A stretch of 64,000 bases of DNA, taken from RGIG6919 sp045531905 (GTDB lineage: Bacteria; Bacillota; Clostridia; Lachnospirales; Lachnospiraceae). The DNA lies in NCBI GenBank assembly GCA_045531905.1, contig JAZSEY010000020.1, positions 124,001-188,000 of the forward strand, read 5' to 3'. Below the pieces are notes generated by a model. The model did no database searches. It saw only the letters and a list, made by a program, of their open reading frames with translations, and had not been told where the DNA came from. The position numbers and the translations under genes are program-made. Positions 43,666 to 52,603 of this stretch are shown in pieces; within the stretch, counting starts at the first letter, position 1; every line of letters begins with the position of its first letter.

Positions 43666-45024
43666 ATGCAGATTAATTTAGATGTAGATAAGACATTAAA
43701 AACTTTAGCGGAGCAGTGTGTTAATAAGAATAGCATTGATCCAGAATTATACACAAAATACGAAGTAAAAAGAGGCCTTCGTGATATCAATGGTAAGGGT
43801 GTGTTGGCAGGTCTTACAGATGTTTCGAAGATTAAGTCATATATAGTGGAAGATGGTGAAATGATACCTTGTGAAGGTAAACTATACTATCAAGGTATTG
43901 ATATACAGGATATTGTAAAGGGCTTCTTAGCAGAGAATCGTTATGGGTTTGAAGAGACAGTATATCTGCTGTTGTTTGGCGCTTTACCAACAGAGGAGCA
44001 ACTTATGGAATTTCGTCATGTGTTGGCTGACAGACGAGTATTGCCAAACAAGTTTACTAGAGATGTCATCATGAAGGCGCCAAGCAAGGATATGATGAAT
44101 ACATTGGCTCGTAGTGTGCTGATGTTATATGCATATGATGATAATCCGGACGACACATCTATTCCAAATGTGCTCCGTCAATGTGTACAGTTGATTGCCC
44201 AATTTCCATTATTGTCTGTATATGGTTATTGTGCGTATAATCATTACTTTAATGATGCAAGTTTATATATTCATCCACCAAAACCGGAACTTTCTACAGC
44301 AGAGAATATTCTACATACATTGCGTCCGGATAGCAAGTACACAGCGTTGGAAGCAAAGGTATTAGATTTAGCACTGGTGTTACATGCAGAACATGGTGGT
44401 GGTAACAATTCTACATTTACAACACATGTTGTTACATCATCTGGTACAGATACATATTCGGCGGTAGCCGCATCATTAGGTTCTTTGAAAGGTCCTAAGC
44501 ATGGTGGTGCCAATATCAAAGTGGTAAAGATGTTTGAAGATATGAAGCAGGTTGTAAAGGATTGGACTGACGAAGAAGAAGTGAAAGCATACCTTCGTGC
44601 ATTATTACACAAAGAAGCTTTTGATAAAGAAGGATTGATCTATGGTATGGGTCATGCGGTATATTCTATTTCAGATCCTCGTTCAGAAGTATTGAAGCAG
44701 TTTGTAGGACAGATTGCAAAAGAAAAGAACCGTATGGAAGAATATGCTCTTTATACTATGGTGGAGAGATTAGCGCCGATTATCATCGGAGAAGAACGCA
44801 AGATTTATAAAGGCGTTAGTGCAAATGTAGACTTCTATTCCGGATTTGTATATTCCATGTTGGATTTGCCAACAGAGTTGTATACACCGCTTTTTGCGAT
44901 TGCCAGAATAGCAGGTTGGAGTGCACATAGATTGGAAGAATTGATTAATCAGGGCAAGATTATCCGTCCTGCCTACAAGAGCGTGGCACCGAAGAGAGAG
45001 TATGTGCCGTTGGAGAATCGATAA
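43666..45024 (+). CDS. Citrate synthase
   Basis: This 452-residue protein starts after GGAGG. It has the catalytic His in LKGPKHGGANIKV, the second His in GMGHAVYSISDPR, and the Asp in SANVDFYSGFVY, with the NNSTFTTHVV helix. An N-terminal extension of about 60 residues is typical of Clostridia citrate synthases, which usually supply 2-oxoglutarate for glutamate by a partial cycle. It has its own terminator and probably shares a transcript with the sirtuin. Confidence 0.95.
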   Translation: MQINLDVDKTLKTLAEQCVNKNSIDPELYTKYEVKRGLRDINGKGVLAGLTDVSKIKSYIVEDGEMIPCEGKLYYQGIDIQDIVKGFLAENRYGFEETVYLLLFGALPTEEQLMEFRHVLADRRVLPNKFTRDVIMKAPSKDMMNTLARSVLMLYAYDDNPDDTSIPNVLRQCVQLIAQFPLLSVYGYCAYNHYFNDASLYIHPPKPELSTAENILHTLRPDSKYTALEAKVLDLALVLHAEHGGGNNSTFTTHVVTSSGTDTYSAVAASLGSLKGPKHGGANIKVVKMFEDMKQVVKDWTDEEEVKAYLRALLHKEAFDKEGLIYGMGHAVYSISDPRSEVLKQFVGQIAKEKNRMEEYALYTMVERLAPIIIGEERKIYKGVSANVDFYSGFVYSMLDLPTELYTPLFAIARIAGWSAHRLEELINQGKIIRPAYKSVAPKREYVPLENR

Positions 45025-45037
45025 AATAAGTATTTGA

Positions 45038-45067
45038 AAGAGGCTGTCTTGCGACAGCCTCTTTTGT
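45038..45067. terminator. Bidirectional terminator
   Basis: AGAGGCTGTC (45039-45048), TTGC loop, GACAGCCTCT (45053-45062), then TTTT; it serves the convergent DUF3795 gene as well. Hairpins of nearly the same sequence start both arms of element D. Confidence 0.85.
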
Positions 45068-45459
45068 TAGTCTAGCAGATTCTCATCTGACCCCTTCAAT
45101 ATGTACTTCATCACATCTTCCGGTGTGGCCGCTTTATCATAATCGCCTTTCAAAGTAGTGAGATAGTGATACAGCATGCCATTTCGCTCATTCTTCTCCA
45201 AATATTCCAGGGCTTCCTCTTCAGAGAAGATTTGTAGGAATTTAGAAATGCCTTGCGGTACAACTTCTGTCATGCAGCCCTTATCACAAGGAAAATCAAC
45301 GCATTGGTGACAGTAACTTAGTTCTCTGTTTAAAGCACATCGATAGTTTTCGCAGTGGCTATGGTCGTGTTCGCCAGCAATCTTGCAACCCTGACAATTA
45401 CTGATGGTACACAGACAACATGCCTTGCCACAATAGCCAAATTTTTTGCTTTTATCCAT
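45067..45459 (-). CDS. DUF3795 cysteine-rich protein
   Basis: This 130-residue protein begins with KFGYCGKACCLCTISNCQGC and continues with HSHCENYRCALNRELSYCHQC and FPCDKGC. The dense cysteines, typical of DUF3795, suggest a metal or Fe-S site. Function is unknown; SD AAAGGAGGAG. Confidence 0.88.
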   Translation of the reverse strand: MDKSKKFGYCGKACCLCTISNCQGCKIAGEHDHSHCENYRCALNRELSYCHQCVDFPCDKGCMTEVVPQGISKFLQIFSEEEALEYLEKNERNGMLYHYLTTLKGDYDKAATPEDVMKYILKGSDENLLD

Positions 45460-45554
45460 AGAATCTCCTCCTTTGTATCTTTTTCTTTAGTATAACAAAT
45501 TTAGGTTTTGAAGACTATAGTAAATGTAGGAAACTAACAACAAAAATGCAATTG

Positions 45555-45581
45555 TTAGCACTCTTTGTTGATGAGTGCTAA
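45555..45581 (+). promoter_or_regulatory. CIRCE operator
   Basis: TTAGCACTC-N9-GAGTGCTAA, a perfect match to the HrcA-binding consensus, ending 7 bp before the clpB -35. Confidence 0.97.
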
Positions 45582-45588
45582 TTTTCTA

Positions 45589-45617
45589 TTGACATTGAAT
45601 TTTTATTGTGTTATACC
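45589..45617 (+). promoter_or_regulatory. clpB promoter
   Basis: Consensus TTGACA (45589-45594), 17-bp spacer, TATACC (45612-45617), downstream of CIRCE. Confidence 0.85.
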
Positions 45618-45659
45618 ATAGATAGAACAATGAAAATGAAGTTAACGGAGGTAGATGTT

Positions 45660-48248
45660 ATGAATGCTGAAAAGTTTACACAAAAATCATTAGCAGTCAT
45701 TGAGAACTGCGAGAAGTTGGCTTATGAATATAATAATCAAGAGGTTGACCAGGAGCATTTGTTATACAGTTTGTTGACGATTGATGATAGCCTGATTGCC
45801 AATCTAATTGAGAAGATGGATATTAATCTGGAGCATTTTTCCAAAGAGGCAGAACGTCTGGTAGCATATCGTCCGAAGGTGTCTGGAGGTAAATTGTTTA
45901 CAAGCGGTGATTTTAATAAAGCCTTGATGATGGCTGAGGGCGAAGCGAAGCAGATGGGAGATTCTTTTGTATCTGTTGAGCATATTTTTCTGTCCTTGAT
46001 TAAGTATGCCAATAAAGCGCTAAAAGGCTTGCTGATGGGTTATGGAATTAGCAGAGACCGCTTTTTGAAGGTGTTATCTGAAGTGAGAGGCACAAAACGC
46101 GTGGACAGTGATAATCCGGAGGCGACATACGATTCTTTGGAGAAGTATGGTTACGATTTGGTAAAACGTGCAAAAGAACAAAAACTGGATCCGGTTATCG
46201 GCCGTGATGATGAGATTCGTAATGTTATTCGCATTCTTTCCAGAAAGACCAAGAATAATCCGGTGTTGATTGGTGAACCAGGCGTTGGTAAGACTGCAGC
46301 AGTAGAAGGTTTGGCACAGAGAATTGTTCGTGGTGATGTACCGGATGCATTGAAGGATAAGCAGATTTTTGCATTAGACATGGGCGCTTTGGTTGCGGGA
46401 GCAAAGTACCGTGGTGAATTTGAAGAACGATTAAAGGCTGTGCTGGATGATATTAAGAACAGTGATGGCAACATCATTTTATTTATCGATGAGTTACACA
46501 CCATTGTGGGAGCCGGTAAGACAGAAGGTGCCATGGATGCAGGTAATATGTTAAAGCCAATGCTTGCCAGGGGCGAACTTCACTGTATCGGTGCGACCAC
46601 ATTAGATGAATATAGACAGTATATCGAAAAGGATGCAGCCTTGGAGAGAAGATTCCAGCCGGTTATGGTCAATGAACCAACAGTGGAGGATACTATTTCT
46701 ATCTTAAGAGGTTTGAAGGAACGCTATGAAGTCTTTCATGGTGTTAAGATTGCAGATAGTGCATTGGTGTCTGCTGCGGTGTTGTCTAATCGATATATTT
46801 CGGATAGATTTTTGCCGGATAAGGCCATTGATTTAATTGATGAGGCTTGTGCCTTGATAAAGACGGAGTTGGATTCCATGCCAGCAGAATTGGATGCCAT
46901 TTCTCGAAAGATGATGCAGCTTGAGATTGAGGAGGCTGCGCTGAAAAAAGAGGATGATAATCTGAGCCAGGCAAGACTTTCTGATTTGCATATGGAACTT
47001 TCCAACATGAAAGAACAGTTCCATTCCATGAAGGCAGCTTGGGATAATGAGAAGCAGGATGTGGAACGAGTTCGTGAACTGAAGGCTGAAGTGGAACAGA
47101 TTAAAAATGAGATTCAGATGGCACAAAGAGCCTATGATTTAAATAAGGCAGCAGAACTACAATATGGTAAGCTTCCGGCATTAACAAAGGAGTTGGAGCA
47201 GTGCGAAAAATCTGTTGCAGAGAAGCAACATAACCTGGTACATGAAAGTGTGACAGAGGAAGAGATTGCAAAGATTATTTCAAAGTGGACAGGAATTCCA
47301 GTTGCGAAACTCACTGAAAGTGAGAGAAATAAGACGCTTCACTTAGCAGATGAGTTGCACCAACGTGTGGTTGGGCAGAATGAGGCAGTGGAGTTGGTGA
47401 GTGATGCCATTATTCGCTCAAAGGCAGGTATCAAGGATCCGACAAAGCCGATTGGTTCGTTTATGTTCTTAGGCCCAACTGGAGTAGGTAAGACGGAGCT
47501 TGCGAAGACATTGGCAGCTAGCTTATTTGATAATGAACAAAATATGGTTCGTATTGATATGAGTGAGTATATGGAGAAACACTCTGTGGCGCGATTAATT
47601 GGAGCGCCTCCGGGATATGTGGGATATGATGAAGGCGGTCAGCTCACAGAGGCGGTTCGCAGAAAGCCGTATAGTGTTGTGCTTTTTGATGAGATTGAAA
47701 AAGCCCATCCAGATGTCTTTAATGTGTTATTGCAGGTGCTGGATGATGGTAGAATTACCGATTCCAAGGGAAAGACCGTAGACTTTAAGAATACAATCCT
47801 GATTATGACATCTAATCTTGGTTCGCAACATTTGTTAGAAGGCATTGATGATAAAGGTAACATCAGCGAAGATTGTCAGCAGGCAGTAATGCAGGAGTTG
47901 AAACTGCATTTTAGACCAGAGTTTTTGAATCGTTTGGATGAGACAATTCTGTTTAAACCGTTGACCAAGGATAATATTAGCGACATTGTGGATTTGATGT
48001 TGGCAGATTTGAATACTAGAGTGCGTGATAAGGAACTTGTTTTGGAGATGACAGGGGCAGCAAAGGATTATATTGTTGAACATGGTTATGACCCTGCTTA
48101 TGGCGCACGACCTTTGAATCGATTCTTGCAAAAGAATGTGGAGACCTTAGTGGCAAGATTGATTTTGAGTGATCAGTTAAACAAAGGTGATACTGTATTG
48201 CTGGATGTAACAGATGGCAAATTGGTTGCAAGTAGAAAAACTGCATAA
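45660..48248 (+). CDS. clpB: Heat-shock disaggregase ClpB
   Basis: ATG 45660 follows ACGGAGG and starts the Clp N-domain (AEKFTQKSLAVIENCEKLAY). The 862-residue protein has AAA-1 Walker A GEPGVGKT and Walker B IILFIDELH, a middle coiled coil (about 410-525) characteristic of ClpB, AAA-2 Walker A GPTGVGKTE and Walker B VVLFDEIEK. It resolves aggregates with DnaK. The CIRCE operator puts it under HrcA heat-shock control. Confidence 0.97.
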   Translation: MNAEKFTQKSLAVIENCEKLAYEYNNQEVDQEHLLYSLLTIDDSLIANLIEKMDINLEHFSKEAERLVAYRPKVSGGKLFTSGDFNKALMMAEGEAKQMGDSFVSVEHIFLSLIKYANKALKGLLMGYGISRDRFLKVLSEVRGTKRVDSDNPEATYDSLEKYGYDLVKRAKEQKLDPVIGRDDEIRNVIRILSRKTKNNPVLIGEPGVGKTAAVEGLAQRIVRGDVPDALKDKQIFALDMGALVAGAKYRGEFEERLKAVLDDIKNSDGNIILFIDELHTIVGAGKTEGAMDAGNMLKPMLARGELHCIGATTLDEYRQYIEKDAALERRFQPVMVNEPTVEDTISILRGLKERYEVFHGVKIADSALVSAAVLSNRYISDRFLPDKAIDLIDEACALIKTELDSMPAELDAISRKMMQLEIEEAALKKEDDNLSQARLSDLHMELSNMKEQFHSMKAAWDNEKQDVERVRELKAEVEQIKNEIQMAQRAYDLNKAAELQYGKLPALTKELEQCEKSVAEKQHNLVHESVTEEEIAKIISKWTGIPVAKLTESERNKTLHLADELHQRVVGQNEAVELVSDAIIRSKAGIKDPTKPIGSFMFLGPTGVGKTELAKTLAASLFDNEQNMVRIDMSEYMEKHSVARLIGAPPGYVGYDEGGQLTEAVRRKPYSVVLFDEIEKAHPDVFNVLLQVLDDGRITDSKGKTVDFKNTILIMTSNLGSQHLLEGIDDKGNISEDCQQAVMQELKLHFRPEFLNRLDETILFKPLTKDNISDIVDLMLADLNTRVRDKELVLEMTGAAKDYIVEHGYDPAYGARPLNRFLQKNVETLVARLILSDQLNKGDTVLLDVTDGKLVASRKTA

Positions 48249-48352
48249 ATATTCAATTTTTTACTACCTTCGCGTTATTGTTTGTGGTATACTAACTCTA
48301 TGTTGTCGATTTCGTGCGACAAAGAGAATAAACAAAATGCGGAGGTAGTATC

Positions 48353-49588
48353 ATGTACGGATTTGAAGAGATTGAGAAGATTGATGCAGAGTTAGCAAAA
48401 GCGATGACTGATGAGATTACAAGACAGGATAATAACATCGAGTTAATTGCTTCAGAAAATATTGTAAGTAAGGCAGTTATGGCTGCTATGGGTAGTCCAC
48501 TTACCAATAAATATGCAGAGGGATATCCAGCTAAGAGATATTATGGTGGATGTGAATATGTTGACGTAGTTGAGGATTTGGCAAGAGAGAGAGCAAAAGA
48601 GCTCTTTGGTTGTGAGTATGTAAATGTACAGCCTCACTCAGGTGCACAGGCTAATATGGCAGTATTCTTTGCTATTTTAGAGCCAGGTGATACATTTATG
48701 GGCATGAACCTTGACCATGGCGGACATTTAACACATGGTTCACCTGTTAATATGTCAGGTAAGTATTTTAATGTAGTGCCTTATGGTGTAAATGATGATG
48801 GTTTCATTGATTATGATGAAGTGCTTAGAATTGCAAAAGAGTGTAAGCCAAAGTTAATCGTTGCCGGTGCTTCTGCTTATGCGAGAGCAATCGATTTCAA
48901 ACGTTTCCGTGAGATTGCAGATGAGGTTGGTGCAGTGCTTATGGTTGACATGGCACACATTGCCGGTTTAGTTGCAGCAGGTATGCATATGAGCCCAATT
49001 CCTTATGCACACGTTGTAACTACAACAACACATAAGACTTTAAGAGGACCTCGTGGCGGTATGATTTTATCCAGCAACGAGATGAATGAAAAATACAACT
49101 TTAATAAGGCTATCTTCCCTGGTATCCAGGGCGGTCCTTTGATGCATGTAATTGCAGGTAAGGCAGCTTGCTTCAAGGAAGCACTTTCAGATGAGTATAA
49201 GGCATATCAGCAGCAGGTAGTAAAGAATGCAGCAACTTTGGCTCAGGCATTACAGGAGCGAGGCTTCAAGATTGTATCTGGCGGAACTGATAATCACTTG
49301 ATGCTTGTAGATTTGCAGAATTTAGGTTTGACAGGTAAAGAGACAGAGAAACTTTTGGATGCTGTTCACATTACATGTAACAAGAACACTGTACCAAATG
49401 ATCCTAAGTCTCCATTTGTTACAAGTGGTATTCGCCTTGGTACACCTGCTATCACAACAAGAGGTGCTAAGGAAGAAGATATGATTGTGATTGCTGATGC
49501 CATTAAGGCAGCAGTTATCGACAAGGATAATGAGAAGGCTATGGAGCTTGTAAAGTCAATCGTTACAAAGTATCCTTTATACGCATAA
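48353..49588 (+). CDS. glyA: Serine hydroxymethyltransferase
   Basis: This 411-residue PLP enzyme starts after GCGGAGG. It has the family segments IELIASENIVS, YPAKRYYGGCEYVD, VQPHSGAQANMAVFFA, DMAHIAGLVAAG and the PLP-binding lysine in VTTTTHKTLRGPRGG. It interconverts serine and glycine with tetrahydrofolate, giving one-carbon units. No riboswitch is seen in the 100-bp leader; a weak TATACT -10 sits at 48288. Confidence 0.98.
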   Translation: MYGFEEIEKIDAELAKAMTDEITRQDNNIELIASENIVSKAVMAAMGSPLTNKYAEGYPAKRYYGGCEYVDVVEDLARERAKELFGCEYVNVQPHSGAQANMAVFFAILEPGDTFMGMNLDHGGHLTHGSPVNMSGKYFNVVPYGVNDDGFIDYDEVLRIAKECKPKLIVAGASAYARAIDFKRFREIADEVGAVLMVDMAHIAGLVAAGMHMSPIPYAHVVTTTTHKTLRGPRGGMILSSNEMNEKYNFNKAIFPGIQGGPLMHVIAGKAACFKEALSDEYKAYQQQVVKNAATLAQALQERGFKIVSGGTDNHLMLVDLQNLGLTGKETEKLLDAVHITCNKNTVPNDPKSPFVTSGIRLGTPAITTRGAKEEDMIVIADAIKAAVIDKDNEKAMELVKSIVTKYPLYA

Positions 49589-49612
49589 TCCGAAAGAAGA
49601 GGGGAGTTATTT

Positions 49613-50092
49613 ATGGGAAATCAACCATCAAGAGCGGCAGACAATATTTATTGCCAGTGTCGTAAGGAAGCGGCAAAACGTAATCCAAAATTAAATAGCC
49701 GAGAGGGAGCAGCAGAACTTTTGGGCTTGTCTGTATCCAGTTTGGCAGATTATGAGCTAGGGAATACAAAAGTAGTTCCTGTGGACAAGGTTGCATTGAT
49801 GGCTGACCTTTATGAAGCTCCAGAACTTTGCAATTATTATTGCAAGAATATATGTCCTCTTGGAGAGGCAGTTCCACAAGCAGAGGTAAATGGCTTGGAA
49901 CGTATTACCTTAAAGGCTTTGGTTGCCCTTAACAAGATGGAAGGACTTCAAGAAGAATTGTTAAGTATTAGTGCTGACGGTGAGGTATCTGAAGAAGAGC
50001 GAGATGATATGTTAAAGATTATTGACCGCTTAAATGAGATGGCCAACGTAGCACAGAGCCTTAAGATTTGGGCAGAGAAGAATATCAAGTAG
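49613..50092 (+). CDS. XRE-type helix-turn-helix protein
   Basis: This 159-residue protein starts after GAGGGGAG. The N-terminal HTH (about 28-70: SREGAAELLGLSVSSLADYE, NTKVVPVDKVALMADLYEAP) is followed by CNYYCKNICPLG, with three cysteines, and a helical C-terminus with an acidic stretch (DGEVSEEERDDM). It resembles phage-like XRE proteins that are widespread in Lachnospiraceae chromosomes. Target unknown. It ends just before hairpin element C. Confidence 0.88.
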   Translation: MGNQPSRAADNIYCQCRKEAAKRNPKLNSREGAAELLGLSVSSLADYELGNTKVVPVDKVALMADLYEAPELCNYYCKNICPLGEAVPQAEVNGLERITLKALVALNKMEGLQEELLSISADGEVSEEERDDMLKIIDRLNEMANVAQSLKIWAEKNIK

Positions 50093-50100
50093 TTACGAAA

Positions 50101-50535
50101 AGGGAGGTATTGTTACCTCTCTTTTCTTTTCTGTAAGAGTTGTGTATCTGTATTCCTATCATTGTATTTATATCTTAAGAATGTATAAGTACATATGTGT
50201 TGCATTTTTATCACAAACACACAAAACTCGCAGAACAGGGAGATATTTGCTAGAGGCGTGCCTCAAAATGCGTCGGTCCTTATGGAGCAACCATGTTGCT
50301 AATTGTCAACTAATTGCTTGTTTTATGGTTGCTCCATTATGTACCGCTACGCATTTGGCGAGCGCGAGCGTCGCGCCGTAGCAAATATCTCCCTGTTCTG
50401 CTCAGACATTGTGCGTTTGTGAAAATACAGCACATATATACTAATACATTCTATTAAGATACAAATAAGACGATAGGGATACAGATATCAACTCTTACAG
50501 ACAGAAAAAAGGAGAGGCAACAATGCCTCCCCTTT
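50101..50535. repeat. Hairpin element C (full form), with mirrored terminators
   Basis: The arms begin with intrinsic terminators in opposite directions: GGGAGGTA-TTGT-TACCTCTC (50102-50121) serving the HTH gene and its near-copy GGGGAGGCA-TTGT-TGCCTCTCC, minus strand (50511-50533), serving leuA. Between are the family motifs GAATGTATAAG (50179-50189), ACACAAAACTC (50219-50229), TCAAAATGCGTC (50263-50274), GTACCGCTACGCATTTGG (50341-50358), CTGCTCAGACA (50398-50408) and CTAATACATTCTA (50441-50453). The apical stem is GGAGCAACCAT...ATGGTTGCTCC. A short open frame crosses it but reads through palindromic sequence and is not credible. Confidence 0.88.
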
Positions 50536-50538
50536 ATC

Positions 50539-52203
50539 TTAAGATAATTTCCCTGATCGATTTACTGCACTGATTAACGCATGTGCAGAAGCATCGATGA
50601 TATCGTTTTTGATACCGGCACCCCATGATACCTTGCCTTCGTTGGTTTGGATTCCTACATAAGCACAAGCCTGTGAGTTGGAACCAACCTGTAAAGCGTG
50701 CTCCTCATAACAGATTAATGAGAAGTCAATATCGAAGTGACGCATGATAGCATTTGCAATGGCATCCAGACGACCATTTCCCTGACCATGGTATACCTTT
50801 TTAATACCATCTCTCAAGATAGTAATCTCTGTTTTGATACCATCCTTCTGTTCGAAATGACACTCTAACAATTCGATGGTAGTTGTAACATTTACGTACT
50901 GTTCCTTGAAGATATCGTGAACTTCCTGTGGAGAAAGTTCCTTGTGCATGTGGTCGGATACGCCCTTTACAGTGTAGCCTAAATCCTCACGCATCTTAGC
51001 AGGAAGGTTAAAGCCATACTTCTGCTCTAAGATGAAGCCGATGCCACCCTTACCAGACTGAGAGTTGATACGGATAACGTCGCCGTCGTACTTTCTGCCG
51101 ATATCCTCTGGATCTAATGGAAGATAAGGAACTGTCCAACGGCTTGGGTCCTTTTCTTCTCTCCACTTCATACCCTTTGCGATAGCATCCTGGTGAGAAC
51201 CAGAGAATGCTGCAAATACTAACTGACCTGTATATGGAGAACGCATATAAACCTGCATACGGGTTAAGCGCTCATAAATCTCTGTGATTCTTGGAATATC
51301 TGTAAAGTCTAACTCTGGGTCAACGCCGTGAGTGAACATATTCATGGCAAGTGTAATGATATCTACATTACCTGTACGTTCACCGTTACCAAACAATGTA
51401 CCTTCGATACGGTCAGCACCAGCTAATAAACCAAGCTCAGAATCTGCTACACCGCAACCACGGTCATTGTGTGGATGTAATGAGAGAATAACATTCTCAC
51501 GCTGTGCCAGGTTCTTTGACATGTATTCAATCTGGCTTGCATAAACGTGTGGCATACTCATCTCTACTGTAGCAGGCAGGTTGATGATAACCTTTCTGTC
51601 TGGAGTTGGATTCCACTCGTTGATTACTGCATTACAAACCTCTAACGCATAATCGATTTCAGTACCGGTAAAACTCTCTGGTGAATACTCGAACTGATAA
51701 TTTACATTGTGTTGTGCTGCCATTTCATTTAACATCTTGGCACCATCAACAGCAATCTGTAAAATCTCTTCCTTAGACTTCTTAAATACCTGCTCACGCT
51801 GTGCGTAAGAGGTAGAATTATATAAATGCACGATGGCATTTTTAGCGCCATCAATGGCATCAAATGTCTTTTCGATAATATGAGGTCTTGCCTGGGTAAG
51901 TACCTGAATGGTTACATCATCAGGAATTAAATTCTGCTCAATCAATGCACGGCAAAATTCATATTCTGTCTCAGAAGCAGCAGGGAAGCCGATTTCGATT
52001 TCCTTAAAGCCGATTCTAACAAGCTCTTGAAAGAATTCTAATTTTTCATCTAAACTCATAGGGATAATCAATGCCTGATTACCATCTCGTAAATCCACAC
52101 TACACCAAGCTGGTGCGTGGTCGACATATTCTTTTTTAGCCCAGTCTAAAGATTCCACTGGTGGCATGTAATAGCCTCTTTGATACTTTGTGTAATTCTT
52201 CAT
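50539..52203 (-). CDS. leuA: 2-isopropylmalate synthase (LeuA2 type)
   Basis: ATG 52203 has GGAGG 8 nt upstream; the ATG at 52218 overlaps that site and is rejected. The 554-residue enzyme has a catalytic TIM barrel (about 25-305) with VDLRDGNQAL, IGFPAASETEYEF and the metal HxH in LHPHNDRGCG, and a C-terminal LeuA dimer/allosteric domain (about 430-550; HFEQKDGIKTEITI, GQGNGRLDAIANAI). It makes the first committed intermediate of leucine synthesis. Expression is controlled by a leucine T-box. No other leu gene is in the window. Confidence 0.97.
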   Translation of the reverse strand: MKNYTKYQRGYYMPPVESLDWAKKEYVDHAPAWCSVDLRDGNQALIIPMSLDEKLEFFQELVRIGFKEIEIGFPAASETEYEFCRALIEQNLIPDDVTIQVLTQARPHIIEKTFDAIDGAKNAIVHLYNSTSYAQREQVFKKSKEEILQIAVDGAKMLNEMAAQHNVNYQFEYSPESFTGTEIDYALEVCNAVINEWNPTPDRKVIINLPATVEMSMPHVYASQIEYMSKNLAQRENVILSLHPHNDRGCGVADSELGLLAGADRIEGTLFGNGERTGNVDIITLAMNMFTHGVDPELDFTDIPRITEIYERLTRMQVYMRSPYTGQLVFAAFSGSHQDAIAKGMKWREEKDPSRWTVPYLPLDPEDIGRKYDGDVIRINSQSGKGGIGFILEQKYGFNLPAKMREDLGYTVKGVSDHMHKELSPQEVHDIFKEQYVNVTTTIELLECHFEQKDGIKTEITILRDGIKKVYHGQGNGRLDAIANAIMRHFDIDFSLICYEEHALQVGSNSQACAYVGIQTNEGKVSWGAGIKNDIIDASAHALISAVNRSGKLS

Positions 52204-52224
52204 ACCAATAACCTCCATATAAAT

Positions 52225-52490
52225 AAAAAAGCCCTACATCTCTAACAACCTTTAGAGACGCAAGGAATACTTACGCGGTACCACTCTAATTCATACTTAT
52301 GTATGCACTCTGTGGATACGGATGATACATCACCTTATATCCTCCTGCTGTAACGGTCAGGCTCCGTCTCTACCTACTATCAGTTCAGCGAGCTACTCAG
52401 AGGCGAGTTCAAATATCTTTAGCCGCTGTCTCACACCAACCGACAACTCTCTGAAGACCTTGGACATCCTACTATTCCTCGTCAACGTAT
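52225..52490 (-). promoter_or_regulatory. Leucine T-box riboswitch leader
   Basis: On the minus strand the T-box sequence AGAGTGGTACCGCG (52287-52274) is followed by a terminator with TCTCTAA/TTAGAGA stem and TTTTTT (52258-52225). Upstream, a Stem I with AGAGAG and GGTTGGTG loop elements leads to GAA-CTC-GCCTCTGAGTAG; CTC at 52407-52405 is the specifier, a Leu codon. Uncharged tRNA-Leu would stabilise the antiterminator and allow leuA transcription. Confidence 0.95.
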
Positions 52491-52501
52491 TATCTGAACC
52501 C

Positions 52502-52530
52502 AATTTAGCATATTTGTACTAGTGTGTCAA
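52502..52530 (-). promoter_or_regulatory. leuA promoter
   Basis: Minus strand: TTGACA (52530-52525), 17-bp spacer, TAAATT (52507-52502) preceded by an extended TGC. It faces the ung promoter. Confidence 0.8.
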
Positions 52531-52537
52531 GCAGAAA

Positions 52538-52548
52538 TATGCTACAAT
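52538..52548 (+). promoter_or_regulatory. ung extended -10 promoter
   Basis: TATGCTACAAT: TACAAT (52543-52548) with an upstream TG, overlapping the divergent leuA -35 region; no good -35. Confidence 0.5.
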
Positions 52549-52603
52549 GTCGAGAGCACAAAGTGCAAATATTCAGACCATTTTTGGATTAGGAGGATTT
52601 AGT

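Noticed and set aside
48249..48352. Riboswitch before glyA
   Set aside because: The leader is about 100 bp with no recognisable glycine, SAM or THF aptamer sequence.
50142..50381. 79-codon open frame inside element C
   Set aside because: It follows the hairpin arms, has no Shine-Dalgarno and is not present in elements A, B or D.
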